From assembly GCF_007833165.1 (NCBI RefSeq), contig NZ_VOBQ01000016.1, forward strand, positions 1 to 64,000: a DNA stretch of 64,000 nucleotides, given 5' to 3'. This document shows, one piece after another, positions 19,207-28,506 of this stretch. The DNA is from Caenimonas sedimenti (GTDB lineage Bacteria > Pseudomonadota > Gammaproteobacteria > Burkholderiales > Burkholderiaceae_C). A program made the translations under genes and the position numbers. A model generated the notes under the pieces. It saw only the letters and a program-made list of their open reading frames with translations, was not told the origin of the DNA and ran no database searches. Within the stretch, counting starts at the first letter, position 1, and each line of letters opens with the position of its first letter.

Positions 19207-19295
19207 GGCGTCTCCTTCGATGACGCTAGCGTAGCGTGCTTTTGCCGTGGACCCGGCGGCCTTATGCTCGCGGCTTCCATTTCCCGGAGGCACCG

Positions 19296-19676
19296 ATGCA
19301 GCTCCCGCAAGACCCCGAATTCCAGGCCGGCCTGGCCACCCGCCGTGCGGTGCTGGGCGAGCCCTACGTGCAGGCGGCCCTGGACAAGGCGACCGATTTC
19401 ACCGCCCCGTTGCAGGAAGCCGTGACGCGCCATGCCTGGGCGAACACCTGGCAGCGCACCGGCATCGACCTGCGCACGCGCAGCATCGTCACGGTCTCGA
19501 TGCTGGTGGCGCTCGGCAAGATGCATGAACTGAAGACGCACGTGCGCGGCGCGCTGAACAACGGGGTGACGCCGGCGGAGCTGCAGGAGATCTTCCTGCA
19601 CGCCTCGGTCTACTGCGGCTTCCCCGCCGCGGTGGATGCATTCCGCAACGCGGCCGAAGTGATCGACGGAAAGTGA
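19296..19676 (+). CDS. Carboxymuconolactone decarboxylase family protein
   Basis: This 126-residue protein has the single CMD fold, with RTRSIVTVSMLVALG and the conserved H-V-R...N-N-G-V-T-P-A-E-L segment followed by YCGFPAA. That pattern matches true 4-carboxymuconolactone decarboxylases (PcaC-like) better than AhpD, because the CxxC pair is missing. No other protocatechuate genes are nearby, so the role is open. GGAGG precedes the ATG at 19296. Confidence 0.9.
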   Translation: MQLPQDPEFQAGLATRRAVLGEPYVQAALDKATDFTAPLQEAVTRHAWANTWQRTGIDLRTRSIVTVSMLVALGKMHELKTHVRGALNNGVTPAELQEIFLHASVYCGFPAAVDAFRNAAEVIDGK

Positions 19677-19677
19677 G

Positions 19678-20223
19678 TCAGGCCCCGGCCATCAGCTTGT
19701 GCACCAGGTCGGCCGTGGTGTTGGCCTTGTACTTGCGCATCAGCCGCGCGCGATAGATCTCGACCGTGCGGTGGCTGATGGCCAGCGACTTGCCGATCTC
19801 CTTGGAGGTGAGCCCGTCGAGCAGCCGCGCCGCCACTTCGCGCTCGCGGGCGGTCAGCTCGGCCTTCACAGGCCGTTGCGCGCTCAGGTCCTCGAACGAC
19901 CAGATCCCGGACTCGTGCGGGTCCTCGCGGTTCAGCGCGCGCCCGCTCACGTGGCACCAGAACACCTCGCCGCTCGCCCGCTTCATGATGCGGTCGTCCG
20001 CATAGTGCCCCTTGGCGTTCAGGATGGGCGCCATGCGCGCGCCCAGCCGCTCGTACTCATCCACGGTGGGGTAGAGCACCATGAACGATTGGCCGACGAG
20101 CGCCTCCCTTTCCCAGCCGAACATCTCGCACAATTGGACATTGCAGTCGACGATGGCGCGGTTGCGTGACAGGCACAGCCCCACGGGTGCCAGGTCGAAT
20201 GCAAGCCGGTAATCGACGTCCAT
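19678..20223 (-). CDS. PAS-LuxR transcriptional regulator
   Basis: This 181-residue regulator has an N-terminal PAS sensor domain (residues about 1-115) and a C-terminal LuxR-type helix-turn-helix (LTAREREVAARLLDGLTSKEIG, near residues 122-143). It lacks a receiver domain, so it probably senses a small ligand or redox state through PAS. It is divergent from the scoA-scoB-CaiB operon with a dyad in the shared intergenic region, so it is a likely controller of those genes. Confidence 0.92.
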   Translation of the reverse strand: MDVDYRLAFDLAPVGLCLSRNRAIVDCNVQLCEMFGWEREALVGQSFMVLYPTVDEYERLGARMAPILNAKGHYADDRIMKRASGEVFWCHVSGRALNREDPHESGIWSFEDLSAQRPVKAELTAREREVAARLLDGLTSKEIGKSLAISHRTVEIYRARLMRKYKANTTADLVHKLMAGA

Positions 20224-20234
20224 CGGGTCAGTCT

Positions 20235-20272
20235 CTACGAATTACTACGTAACGTGTTAAGTAGTATCGTAG
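20235..20272. promoter_or_regulatory. Imperfect dyad, putative operator between PAS-LuxR and scoA
   Basis: CTACGA (20235-20240) pairs with TCGTAG (20267-20272), and inside it ACTAC (20244-20248) pairs with GTAGT (20261-20265), offset by one base. The stretch is distinctly AT-rich for this genome and sits 12 bases upstream of the regulator start and about 52 bases before scoA. This fits a shared operator/promoter region. The binding protein is inferred. Confidence 0.55.
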
Positions 20273-20323
20273 CGGCCAATCCGGCGCCTGGACCCCGGGT
20301 TTCTCAGCATCAGGAGCTCCTTC

Positions 20324-21022
20324 GTGAACAAGATTTACCCCAACGCGGCGGCGGCGCTCGACGGCGTCGCCAAGAGCGGCCAGCTGCTGGCCGTCGGCGG
20401 CTTCGGCCTGTGCGGCATCCCCGAGGCGCTGATCGAAGCGCTGAAGCAAAGCGGCGCGAAGGACCTCACGGTCATCTCCAACAACGCCGGCGTCGACGGT
20501 TTCGGCCTCGGCAAGCTGCTGGAGACGCGGCAGATCAAGAAGATGATTTCGTCGTACGTGGGCGAGAACAAGGAGTTCGAGCGCCAGTACCTGGCGAACG
20601 AACTCGAACTGGAATTCACGCCGCAAGGCACGCTGGCCGAGAAGCTGCGGGCCGGCGGCGCCGGCATCCCGGCGTTCTTCACCAAGACGGGCGTCGGCAC
20701 CATCGTGGCCGAAGGCAAGGAACTGCGCGAGTTCGACGGCGAGACCTACGTGATGGAGAAGTCGCTGGTGCCGGACGTCTCGCTGGTCAAAGCCGCCGTG
20801 GCCGACAAGTCCGGCAACCTGCGCTTCAACCTGACGGCGCGCAACTTCAACCCGGCCTGCGCGATGGCCGGCAAGGTCTGCATCGTCGAAGTGGAGAAGA
20901 TCGTCGAAGTGGGCGAACTGGCCCCGGACGACATCCACCTGCCCGGCATCTACGTGCACCGCATCGTGCTGAATGCCACGCCCGAGAAGCGCATCGAGAA
21001 GCGCACCACCCGTCCCGCTTAA
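20324..21022 (+). CDS. scoA: 3-oxoacid CoA-transferase subunit A
   Basis: This 232-residue alpha subunit of a family I CoA-transferase has [10 protein letters not shown] near residue 24 and [11 protein letters not shown]. With subunit B it probably moves CoA from succinyl-CoA to acetoacetate or another 3-oxoacid in ketone-body or polyhydroxybutyrate breakdown. The start is GTG at 20324 preceded by AGGAGC. It is the first gene of a three-gene unit facing away from the PAS-LuxR regulator. Confidence 0.94.
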   Translation: MNKIYPNAAAALDGVAKSGQLLAVGGFGLCGIPEALIEALKQSGAKDLTVISNNAGVDGFGLGKLLETRQIKKMISSYVGENKEFERQYLANELELEFTPQGTLAEKLRAGGAGIPAFFTKTGVGTIVAEGKELREFDGETYVMEKSLVPDVSLVKAAVADKSGNLRFNLTARNFNPACAMAGKVCIVEVEKIVEVGELAPDDIHLPGIYVHRIVLNATPEKRIEKRTTRPA

Positions 21023-21038
21023 GGCAAGGAGTACTGAT

Positions 21039-21677
21039 ATGCCCTGGACCCAAGACCAGATGGCCGCGCGCGCGGCCCAGGAACTCGAGGACGGCTTCTA
21101 CGTGAACCTCGGCATCGGCATCCCAACCTTGGTCGCCAACTTCACCGGCGACAAGGAAGTGTGGCTGCAGTCCGAGAACGGCATGCTGGGCATCGGCCCC
21201 TTCCCGACGGAAGCCGAGGTCGACGCCGACCTGATCAACGCCGGCAAGCAGACGGTCACCACCATCAAGGGCTCCGCCATCTTCGGCAGCCACGACAGCT
21301 TCGCCATGATCCGCGGCGGCAAGATCAACCTCTCGATCCTGGGTGCGATGCAGGTGAGCGAGAAGGGCGATCTGGCCAACTGGATGATCCCCGGCAAGAT
21401 GGTCAAGGGCATGGGCGGCGCCATGGACCTCGTGGCCGGCGTCAAGCGCGTCATCGTGCTGATGGAGCACGTCGCGAAGAAGAAAGACGGGACGGAAGAC
21501 CTGAAGATCCTGCCGCAGTGCACGCTGCCGCTGACGGGCGTGGGCGTGGTGGACCGGATCATCACCGACCTCGCCGTGCTGGACGTGACGCCGCAGGGGC
21601 TGAAGGTGGTCGAGCTCGCGCCCGGCGTCAGCTTCGACCAGTTGCAGAACAAGACAGGCGTCCAGCTGCTGCAGTGA
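21039..21677 (+). CDS. scoB: 3-oxoacid CoA-transferase subunit B
   Basis: This 212-residue beta subunit carries the catalytic glutamate in the SENGMLG motif and the GIGIPTLV segment. It completes the heterodimeric CoA-transferase with scoA, 16 bases upstream. The start ATG at 21039 follows AAGGAG. Its stop overlaps the GTG of the next gene, so all three genes are probably translated together. Confidence 0.95.
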   Translation: MPWTQDQMAARAAQELEDGFYVNLGIGIPTLVANFTGDKEVWLQSENGMLGIGPFPTEAEVDADLINAGKQTVTTIKGSAIFGSHDSFAMIRGGKINLSILGAMQVSEKGDLANWMIPGKMVKGMGGAMDLVAGVKRVIVLMEHVAKKKDGTEDLKILPQCTLPLTGVGVVDRIITDLAVLDVTPQGLKVVELAPGVSFDQLQNKTGVQLLQ

Positions 21678-23053
21678 TCGCGGGCGACGCGCTCGCTTCG
21701 CTCTGGCAGCTCGCCGGGCTGCCAGGCGAGGCGCTGGGCTGCGCCACCCTGACCGGGCAGGACCCGGTCTACCCCTCATCTTTCGCCGTCGGCACCGCCG
21801 CGCAATCGACGATCGCCGCCGCGGCGCTGGCCGCGTGCGAGCTGGGGCACCAGCGCGGTGTCCCGCGGCAAGACGTCGCGGTCGACATGACGCACGCCGC
21901 GGCGGAGTGCCTGGGCTGGTTCAGCATCGACGGCGTCGTGCCCGAGCCCTGGGACAAGTTCTCCGGCCTCTACCAGGCGCGTGATGGCTGGGTGCGCGTG
22001 CACGCGAACTTTGCCCACCATCGCGATGGCGCCTTGCGGCTGCTGGGGTTGGACCCCGCCACCGCGGAACGGACGGATGCCGAGCGCGCATTCTCCAGAT
22101 GGGCGGCGATGGACTTCGAGACCGCGGCCACGGAGGCGGGCCTGGTGACCGCGGCGCTGCGCACGTTCGAGCAATGGGATGCATCGGAGGCCGGGCGCGC
22201 GATCGCGGCGCAGCCCTTGATGACGTTCACGCGCATCGGCGATGCATCTCCGCTCGCGCTCCCTCGTCTTCACGAGACGCAGCGCCCGCTGGAAGGCATC
22301 CGCGTGCTCGATCTCACCCGCATCCTCGCGGGCCCGGTCGGCGGCAGGGCGCTGGCGGCGTACGGTGCCGACGTGCTGCTGGTGAATTCGCCGCACCTGC
22401 CCAACATCGAAGCCATCGCCGACACCAGCCGCGGCAAGCGCTCGGCGCATGTCGACCTGCGCACGGCGGAAGGGCGGCACGCCATGGACCATCTGGCCGC
22501 GGGCGCGCATGTCTTCGTGCAGGGCTACCGGCCGGGCGCGTTGGCCGGGCTCGGCTTCGGCGCCAAGGCCCTTGCCCGGCGCCGGCCCGGCATCGTCGCC
22601 GTCTCCCTGTCCGCCTATGGCACGCAGGGCCCCTGGGCCGGCAAGCGCGGCTTCGATTCGCTGGTGCAGACGGCCACGGGCTTCAACCATGCGGAAGCGG
22701 AAGCGGCCGGCCAGCCTGGCAAGCCGCGGCCGCTGCCGATGCAGATCCTCGACCAGGCCACGGGCTACCTCATCGCTTTCGGCGCGGCCGCAGCCCTCCA
22801 CCGGCAGCAACGCGAAGGCGGCAGCTGGCACGTCGAGGTGTCGTTGGCGCAAACAGCCCAATGGCTCAGGCAGCTGAACAGGGTCGAGGATGGTTTCGCG
22901 GTGATGAAGCCGGCGCTGGCCCCCTACCTGGAGACCACCGAGTCGGGCTTCGGCACTTTGCAAGCATTGCGCCACAGCGCTCAGCTCAGCCGCACGCCGG
23001 CCGCATGGCTGCGCGCTTCCGAACCTCCGGGAAGCTCACGCCCGCAGTGGTAG
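21674..23053 (+). CDS. CaiB/BaiF-type (family III) CoA-transferase
   Basis: This 459-residue protein shows family III CoA-transferase features: [30 protein letters not shown] in pieces from about residue 210, NPAY-like [10 protein letters not shown], and [12 protein letters not shown]. The catalytic Asp expected after the dimer-interlocked segment may be the D in LHLP-type positions, which I cannot place with certainty. The start GTG overlaps scoB as GTGA. The N-terminal ~200 residues precede the usual start of the domain, so this may be a half-duplicated member. The substrate is unknown. Confidence 0.86.
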   Translation: MIAGDALASLWQLAGLPGEALGCATLTGQDPVYPSSFAVGTAAQSTIAAAALAACELGHQRGVPRQDVAVDMTHAAAECLGWFSIDGVVPEPWDKFSGLYQARDGWVRVHANFAHHRDGALRLLGLDPATAERTDAERAFSRWAAMDFETAATEAGLVTAALRTFEQWDASEAGRAIAAQPLMTFTRIGDASPLALPRLHETQRPLEGIRVLDLTRILAGPVGGRALAAYGADVLLVNSPHLPNIEAIADTSRGKRSAHVDLRTAEGRHAMDHLAAGAHVFVQGYRPGALAGLGFGAKALARRRPGIVAVSLSAYGTQGPWAGKRGFDSLVQTATGFNHAEAEAAGQPGKPRPLPMQILDQATGYLIAFGAAAALHRQQREGGSWHVEVSLAQTAQWLRQLNRVEDGFAVMKPALAPYLETTESGFGTLQALRHSAQLSRTPAAWLRASEPPGSSRPQW

Positions 23054-23184
23054 CCCGCCGCTAGCGAGCCGGGAAGCCCGCTGACACCTGGTGGGCTGCT
23101 TGGCCTGCGGCCATGGATCGGCTGGCCGCCCATGATCGCCTCCATTCGATGCCGGCATGCGTCCGGTGAAAGGGAGCAGACACC

Positions 23185-23715
23185 ATGAAATTCAAGATCG
23201 CCGCGCTGTGCGTCCTGGGCTTCGCCGCCTTCAACGCATCGGCTTGCTACACCGCCGACGACACGAAGAACCGCGCCGCCTACCAGGCGCTGGACGTGCC
23301 GGCGAACCAACCCCTCGTCTGCGCCCCCCTGGCCAGGGCGGATGTGGCGCGTCGCGCCGTGCCCGACGCGCAGCCCAACACCATTCGCTGGGAGGGCAAC
23401 GCCCGGGCGGCGCAGCCCAGCACCGCGCCGCTGCTGACGGACCGTCGCACCGCTTCCTCGCTCAACCTGCCCCATAGCGTGTTGCAAGGCGAAATCGTCA
23501 TGGTGCCCGCCCAGGCGGCGGCCCAGGTGCGGCTGCCGACCGTGACGGTCGTGCCCGCGGCCGTGGCCACTTCCCCTGTTTCGTCGGCTTCCACCGCCGT
23601 GATGGGCGCCGGCCCGGCCCCCCTGGCCAGCAAGGATGTCGTCATCACCGAGATGCGCGACCCGCCGATCACCATCGTGCAGCGCGGCCCGAACGTCGCG
23701 ATCACCCAGCGATGA
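23185..23715 (+). CDS. Small secreted protein, unknown function (paralog 1)
   Basis: This 176-residue protein has an N-terminal signal peptide (MKFKIAALCVLGFAAFNASA) followed by Cys-Tyr. Its mature part is rich in Ala, Pro, Val and Thr and looks mostly disordered, ending in ITIVQRGPNVAITQR. The first about 40 residues match the next gene's N-terminus closely (signal, then C-x-T-x-x-D...YQ). It is preceded by AAAGGGAG. I do not recognise a domain. It is likely periplasmic. Confidence 0.72.
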   Translation: MKFKIAALCVLGFAAFNASACYTADDTKNRAAYQALDVPANQPLVCAPLARADVARRAVPDAQPNTIRWEGNARAAQPSTAPLLTDRRTASSLNLPHSVLQGEIVMVPAQAAAQVRLPTVTVVPAAVATSPVSSASTAVMGAGPAPLASKDVVITEMRDPPITIVQRGPNVAITQR

Positions 23716-23858
23716 CCGTTCGCTTCGCCCGCGCCGGCCGGCGCGGGCGAGGTCCCCGCTGACACGCCAATTGCTGCCTGGCCTGCAGAGCCAGGCCCTG
23801 GCGCCTTTATGATCGCGATCTCTACTGCTGGGGTGCGCCCGGCGCCAAGGAGCCGATC

Positions 23859-24146
23859 ATGAAACTGAAAATCGCCGTGCTGTGCGCTCTGAGCTTCGCC
23901 GCGTTCAATGCGTCGGCCTGCTTCACCCTCTATGACCGGAATGCCCGCGTCATCTATCAGGGCCTCACGACCCCGATCGACATGCGCCCGCAGTTCCATC
24001 AGGTGCTGGACCGGACCCATCCTGGCGCGCACCTCGTGTTCGACGACTCGAACATCTGCACGCCGGTCGCGCTCCAGGGCGCAACCGTGGTTCAAACCAG
24101 CCAGGTCGTGGCGACCGGGACACGGGCCAAGCCCGACCGCAACTGA
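23859..24146 (+). CDS. Small secreted protein, unknown function (paralog 2)
   Basis: This 95-residue protein has a signal peptide (MKLKIAVLCALSFAAFNASA) almost identical to that of the preceding gene, then CFTLYDRNARVIYQGLTTPIDM and a second Cys in NICTPV. The YDR...V-Y-Q...P-x-D-M arrangement resembles small periplasmic proteins common in Comamonadaceae whose function I do not know. The two cysteines could form a disulfide. AAGGAG precedes the ATG. Confidence 0.72.
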   Translation: MKLKIAVLCALSFAAFNASACFTLYDRNARVIYQGLTTPIDMRPQFHQVLDRTHPGAHLVFDDSNICTPVALQGATVVQTSQVVATGTRAKPDRN

Positions 24147-24155
24147 GGGCGGGCC

Positions 24156-25019
24156 TCAACCAGGTCTGGGCATGGGCCCGCGGAACACCTGGATCAGGCC
24201 CAGCACGATGGCAGCCATGCCGGCCAGCGCCAACGGCGCAAGCCGGTTGCCCAGCACCAGCCAGTCGAGCAGGGCCGTGCCCGCGGGCACCAGGTAGAAC
24301 AGGCTGGTCACATTCACCAGGTTGCCTGACTGGATCAGCCGGTAGAGCAGGAGCGTCGCGCCGGTGATGACAAGGCCCATCCAGGCCACGGACACCATGA
24401 GCCCGGTGGACCATTCGACGCGGAGGTGCTGCGCCGGCAGCAATGCGACGCAAACCCCCAGACCAACCGCATATTGCAACGGCAGCACGTCCAGCGGCGC
24501 CTGGTCGCTGCCTTTCTGCAGCAGGGTGCCCCAGGTCATCGAGAGCAGTGCGGCCAGCGCGAACAGCAGGCCGGCCCCACCGAAGCGCGCAGCGCTCAAG
24601 CTGTCGTAGACCACCAGCGCGAGGCCGCCCAACGCGAGGACCAGCCCCAGCAACCGGCGCGGCGCCAAACCGGGCTCCGTCATCACCAAAGTCAGGATCG
24701 GCTGCACGCCCAGCAGCGTCGCCAGGACGCCCGGCGTGACGCCATGGTCCAGCGCCAGGAAGTAACAGGCCGAGTAGCTGCCCACCAGCAGGAGGCCCGT
24801 CTGGGCGACACGCCAGCGCGTGCCCGGCCGCGGCAGCCAGCGGCCCCGCCGGCCGGCCAGCAGGGACAGCACGGTGAGCGCCAGCGCGAAACGCAGCGCC
24901 AGGAAGGCGAACGCACTGGCGTGGGCCAGGCCCCATTTGGCAAACAGGGCGCCGCTGCTCCACAGCAGCACGAACAGGGCCGTGGGCGCGAACGCCCAGG
25001 CATTGGGAGAACGATTCAT
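24156..25019 (-). CDS. EamA/DMT-superfamily transporter
   Basis: This 287-residue inner-membrane protein has about ten helices in two EamA repeats (ALFVLLWSSGALFAKWGLAHAS at the start; SMTWGTLLQKG opening the second). It probably exports a metabolite. The start MNRSPNAWAF (25019) was chosen over an upstream extension with no membrane or domain features. It is unrelated in detail to the DMT protein at 15219 apart from the fold. Confidence 0.9.
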   Translation of the reverse strand: MNRSPNAWAFAPTALFVLLWSSGALFAKWGLAHASAFAFLALRFALALTVLSLLAGRRGRWLPRPGTRWRVAQTGLLLVGSYSACYFLALDHGVTPGVLATLLGVQPILTLVMTEPGLAPRRLLGLVLALGGLALVVYDSLSAARFGGAGLLFALAALLSMTWGTLLQKGSDQAPLDVLPLQYAVGLGVCVALLPAQHLRVEWSTGLMVSVAWMGLVITGATLLLYRLIQSGNLVNVTSLFYLVPAGTALLDWLVLGNRLAPLALAGMAAIVLGLIQVFRGPMPRPG

Positions 25020-25185
25020 CGCATGCACCTCGAGAACGGCGCAACGTCCCGCCGGCGCGGGTCGGCGCACAAGAAAAGAAAAGGCGAGGGGAGGGTCTAG
25101 CGCGCAGGCGGCGGCGGAGTGCCGGCGCGCGCCAGGACGGCCGCGGGCGGGCTCGTCGGAGGTGCGATGCGATGAACGGCGGGGT

Positions 25186-25776
25186 TCATGCGCGGATGAT
25201 AGCCGAGTGGGAAGGGAAACGCCTGCTCAGGAATTTCGATCCCGCCAGCCCGAATCTCCAGGGGACCTCCGCCGCCTTGCTGATCCCGATGCGGGGGCCG
25301 ACCACCACATCGCGCGGGCCTTCAGCGGCCAGGACGCGAAACGGCTGGCGATCCAGCCGCATCCCGTTCATGGCATGGACGATCCCCAGCGCCTGGCCAA
25401 CCCGCCCGGGGCCGGCGCAAAGCAGCTTCACATCCTCCAGGCCGCGGCGATCGCGCATCTCGGCGATGCCTTTCAAGGGTTCGATCGCGCGGATCAGCAC
25501 CCCTGCGCCATGGCCACTTGCGCGGCACACGAAATTCAGGCACCAGTGAATGCCATAGGAGCGGTAGACGTAGGCCCGTCCTGGTGGTCCGAACATGGCC
25601 TGGTTGCGTGGGGTCGGGCCGGAATGGCTGTGGGACGCGGCGTCCTCGCGGTCGTAGGCTTCCGTTTCGACGATCATGCCGCCCACACCGTCCACGAGCA
25701 GCGTGGCTCCGATCAGAGTGACCGCAACTTCGGCCGCGTCACCGGCGAAATCCGCGGGCCCCAATGCCTTAGGCAT
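25186..25776 (-). CDS. 3-methyladenine DNA glycosylase (AAG/MPG family)
   Basis: This 196-residue base-excision enzyme of the alkyladenine glycosylase family removes alkylated purines from DNA. Visible features are IVETEAYDREDAASH with the catalytic Glu, RNQAMFGPPGRAYVYRSYG and LCAGPGRVGQALGI. The length is typical for bacterial members. It overlaps the end of the upstream ABC exporter gene by 8 bases, so they are co-transcribed. The nearby SOS mutagenesis cassette is transcribed the other way. Confidence 0.95.
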   Translation of the reverse strand: MPKALGPADFAGDAAEVAVTLIGATLLVDGVGGMIVETEAYDREDAASHSHSGPTPRNQAMFGPPGRAYVYRSYGIHWCLNFVCRASGHGAGVLIRAIEPLKGIAEMRDRRGLEDVKLLCAGPGRVGQALGIVHAMNGMRLDRQPFRVLAAEGPRDVVVGPRIGISKAAEVPWRFGLAGSKFLSRRFPSHSAIIRA

Positions 25777-27664
25777 AGTCGGGCTCGGCGACCTCTTCCT
25801 CGCCCAGGAACCCGCCGCTCTGGTGCGACCACAGCCGCGCGTACAAGCCGCCTTGTGCGAGCAACGAGCGGTGGTCGCCTTCCTCGACGATGCGGCCCTG
25901 ATCCAGCACGATCAGCCGGTCCAGCGCAGCGATGGTGGAGAGGCGGTGCGCGATCGCGATCACCGTCTTGCCCTGCATCAGCGACTTCAGGCTCGCCTGG
26001 ATGGCGGACTCCACCTCCGAATCGAGCGCGCTGGTGGCTTCATCCAGCAGCAGGATGGGCGCATCCTTCAGCATCACGCGGGCGATGGCGATGCGCTGGC
26101 GCTGCCCGCCGGACAGCTTGACGCCGCGCTCGCCCACATGCGCGTCGTAGCCGGTGCGGCCCTGCGGGTCGCGCAGGTGCGCGACGAAGCCGTCGGCCTG
26201 GGCGCGGCGGGCCGCGGCCACCACTTCGTCCTCGGTGGCGCCCGGCCGGCCGTACACGATGTTGTCGCGCAGCGAGCGGTGCAGCAGCGACGTGTCCTGC
26301 GTCACCATGCCGATGTTGGCGCGCAGGCTGTCCTGGGTGACCGCTGCGATGTCCTGGCCGTCGATCAGGATGCGGCCGCCGTCCAGGTTGTAGAAACGCA
26401 GCAGCAGGTTCACCAGTGTCGACTTGCCGGCGCCGGAGCGGCCGATCAGACCGATCTTCTCGCCAGGACGAACGGTGAGGTCGAGGTCCTTCACCACCGG
26501 CGTCTTGCCGCCATAGGCAAAGGTCACGTTCTCGAAGCGCACTTCGCCCCGTGTCACCGCCAGCGGCTGCGCCCCCGGGGCATCCACCACCTGGCGACGC
26601 CGGGTGAGGGTGGCGATGCCGTCCTGCACGATGCCGATGTTCTCGAACAGCCCGGCCATCGACCACATGATCCATTGCGACATGCCACCCACGCGCAGCG
26701 CCATGGCGGTCACGGCCGCCACTGCGCCGGCGCCCACCTGCCCCTGCGACCAGAGGGAAAGGGATTGCCCGACCACGCAGAGGATCAGGCCGACGATCAG
26801 GGCGTGGTTGAGGATCTCGAAGCTGGTGATCAGCCGCATCTGCGAATACCCGACTTGCGCGGTCTCGCTCAGGGCCTGCCGCACGAAAACCGACTCGCGG
26901 TGGGTATGCGAGAACAGCTTGACCGTGGAGATGTTGGTGTAGGCGTCGGCCATTCGGCCCGTGACCATCGCCTTGGCATCCGCGTAGGCCTTGCCGATCC
27001 TGCCCAGGCGCGGCACGAAGTAAGCGATGGAGCCGGCGTACAGCAGTGCCCAGGCGATGAAGGGCAGCATCAGCCGGGCGTCGAAGCCCCCGGCCAGCAC
27101 GATGATGGTGAGGAAGTAGACGCTGATGCCGATCACGACTTCGGTGCCCGTGAACATGATTTCGCGCACGGCGAAACCCGTCTGCATCACCTTGGTGGTG
27201 AGCCGGCCGGCGAACTCGTCGGCGTAGAACGACATGCTCTGGCCGAGCATCAGCCGGTGGAAGTTCCAGCGCAGCCGCAACGGGAAGTTCATCGCCAGCG
27301 TCTGGCGCTTCATCAAGGCTTCGAAGGCGATCAGCGCGATGCTGGCGACGAGGATCACCGCGAAGGTGGTGAATGCGCCGCGGTGGGTCTGGAACAGCTC
27401 GGCAGGGGCAGTCTGTGACAACCAATCGACGATGCGGCCGAGCACGGAGAAAAGCCAGGCCTCGTAGGCGGCGATGCCCGCGCTCAGCAGTGCGAGGGCC
27501 AGGATGTAGCTGCGCATGCCTTCCGTGCAAGCCCAGAGGAAGGCGAAAAAGCCCTTCGGGAGGGCAGGCGGCTCGACTTCCGGATAGGGGTGGACGAGCT
27601 TTTCGAAGCGGCTGAACAACGGCGGCTTTCGCGAATGGGCTGGCGATCTTAATGAGCTTCCCAT
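25769..27664 (-). CDS. ABC exporter, fused permease and ATPase half-transporter
   Basis: This 631-residue protein has a six-helix exporter domain (about residues 45-345) and an ABC ATPase domain with Walker A GRSGAGKST, Q-loop VTQD, signature LSGGQRQR, Walker B ILLLDEATS and H-loop AHRLST. It works as a homodimer or heterodimer in the inner membrane. Similar proteins are annotated as lipid or multidrug exporters; the substrate is not evident. I chose the ATG at 27664; another in-frame ATG exists 21 bases upstream. Its 5' end faces imuA, so the LexA box at 27723 may affect it too. Confidence 0.9.
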   Translation of the reverse strand: MGSSLRSPAHSRKPPLFSRFEKLVHPYPEVEPPALPKGFFAFLWACTEGMRSYILALALLSAGIAAYEAWLFSVLGRIVDWLSQTAPAELFQTHRGAFTTFAVILVASIALIAFEALMKRQTLAMNFPLRLRWNFHRLMLGQSMSFYADEFAGRLTTKVMQTGFAVREIMFTGTEVVIGISVYFLTIIVLAGGFDARLMLPFIAWALLYAGSIAYFVPRLGRIGKAYADAKAMVTGRMADAYTNISTVKLFSHTHRESVFVRQALSETAQVGYSQMRLITSFEILNHALIVGLILCVVGQSLSLWSQGQVGAGAVAAVTAMALRVGGMSQWIMWSMAGLFENIGIVQDGIATLTRRRQVVDAPGAQPLAVTRGEVRFENVTFAYGGKTPVVKDLDLTVRPGEKIGLIGRSGAGKSTLVNLLLRFYNLDGGRILIDGQDIAAVTQDSLRANIGMVTQDTSLLHRSLRDNIVYGRPGATEDEVVAAARRAQADGFVAHLRDPQGRTGYDAHVGERGVKLSGGQRQRIAIARVMLKDAPILLLDEATSALDSEVESAIQASLKSLMQGKTVIAIAHRLSTIAALDRLIVLDQGRIVEEGDHRSLLAQGGLYARLWSHQSGGFLGEEEVAEPDYA

Positions 27665-27722
27665 ACCCGAGCAGGGCGGAGGCAAAGAAAAAGCCGGAAG
27701 CTTGAAATCGAAGGGGAAGGTG

Positions 27723-27738
27723 CTGTATAAAAGAACAG
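27723..27738. promoter_or_regulatory. LexA-binding SOS box before imuA
   Basis: CTGTATAAAAGAACAG matches the gamma/beta-proteobacterial LexA operator CTGT-N8-ACAG exactly in its half-sites and is AT-rich in the middle. It lies 34 bases upstream of the imuA start. Control of imuA-imuB-dnaE2 by LexA is established for this type of cassette, so the assignment is strong. Confidence 0.9.
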
Positions 27739-27771
27739 TATTCTAGCCACTCTTTCTCCTCAACTTTTCCC

Positions 27772-28506
27772 GTGTCTTCCCCTCGCCTGCGGCTTGCCGC
27801 TTCCTCCATTCAGCTCCCCGATGTGTGGAGCTCGGATGACTTTGCCGTGCAGGAAGCCGTTGTGGCCACCGGGCACCCCAGGCTGGATGCGCAACTCCCG
27901 GGGGGCGGCTGGCCCGTGGGGAGCCTGGTGGAGATCCTGCAGTCGCAACCGGCCCAGCATGCGTGGCAACTCCTGCTGCCCGCCTTGTCGCAAGCCTCCC
28001 GGCAACAGGTTGGCCCCACCGTCCTGGTCGGCGCGCCATACCAGCCTTTCGGGCCTGCGCTGCAGGGGCAGGGACTGCCGGCCGAGCGCCTGCTGTGGGT
28101 CAAGGCCGAGAAAGGTGCCGCCCGTCTCTGGGCCACGGAACAGGCCTTGCGCTGCGCCGACGTGGTCGCGGTGCTGGCCTGGCTGCCGCAGGCGCGCAGT
28201 CCTGAATTGCGCCGCCTGCACCTGGCCGCTCACCAGCATGGGAAATTGCTGTTCGTGTTTCGTGGCTTGCAGTCACGGCAGGAGGCGTCGCCAGCACGCC
28301 TGCGGCTGCAAGTGGTTGGCACGCTGGACATGCAGGTGGAAGTCTTCAAGCGGCAGGGGCCTCCGCTGCAGGAGCCGATCTCGCTGCCTGCTCATCCTGC
28401 CCGTTTGGCCGCTCTGCTGGCAGCCCGGAAGCGCCGGACTGTGCCGGCACCACCCACTCCCATCCGATCGCATGGACTGGATCGCACTCTCACCCTCGCT
28501 GGCTGA
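27772..28506 (+). CDS. imuA: ImuA, RecA-like mutasome protein
   Basis: This 244-residue ImuA protein belongs to the RecA/SulA-related component of the ImuA-ImuB-DnaE2 translesion synthesis system. It shows the family start TGHPRLDAQLPGGGWPVGSLVEIL (in parts, from about residue 33) and a RecA-like core, with a C-terminal basic tail. It is the first gene after the LexA box. The start is GTG at 27772 with no clear Shine-Dalgarno site. It overlaps imuB by 35 bases. Confidence 0.93.
   Translation: MSSPRLRLAASSIQLPDVWSSDDFAVQEAVVATGHPRLDAQLPGGGWPVGSLVEILQSQPAQHAWQLLLPALSQASRQQVGPTVLVGAPYQPFGPALQGQGLPAERLLWVKAEKGAARLWATEQALRCADVVAVLAWLPQARSPELRRLHLAAHQHGKLLFVFRGLQSRQEASPARLRLQVVGTLDMQVEVFKRQGPPLQEPISLPAHPARLAALLAARKRRTVPAPPTPIRSHGLDRTLTLAG

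Noticed and set aside
25676..27418. A 580-residue plus-strand open frame opposite the ABC exporter
   Set aside because: Antisense shadow of a gene with all ABC motifs; it shows no recognisable domain.
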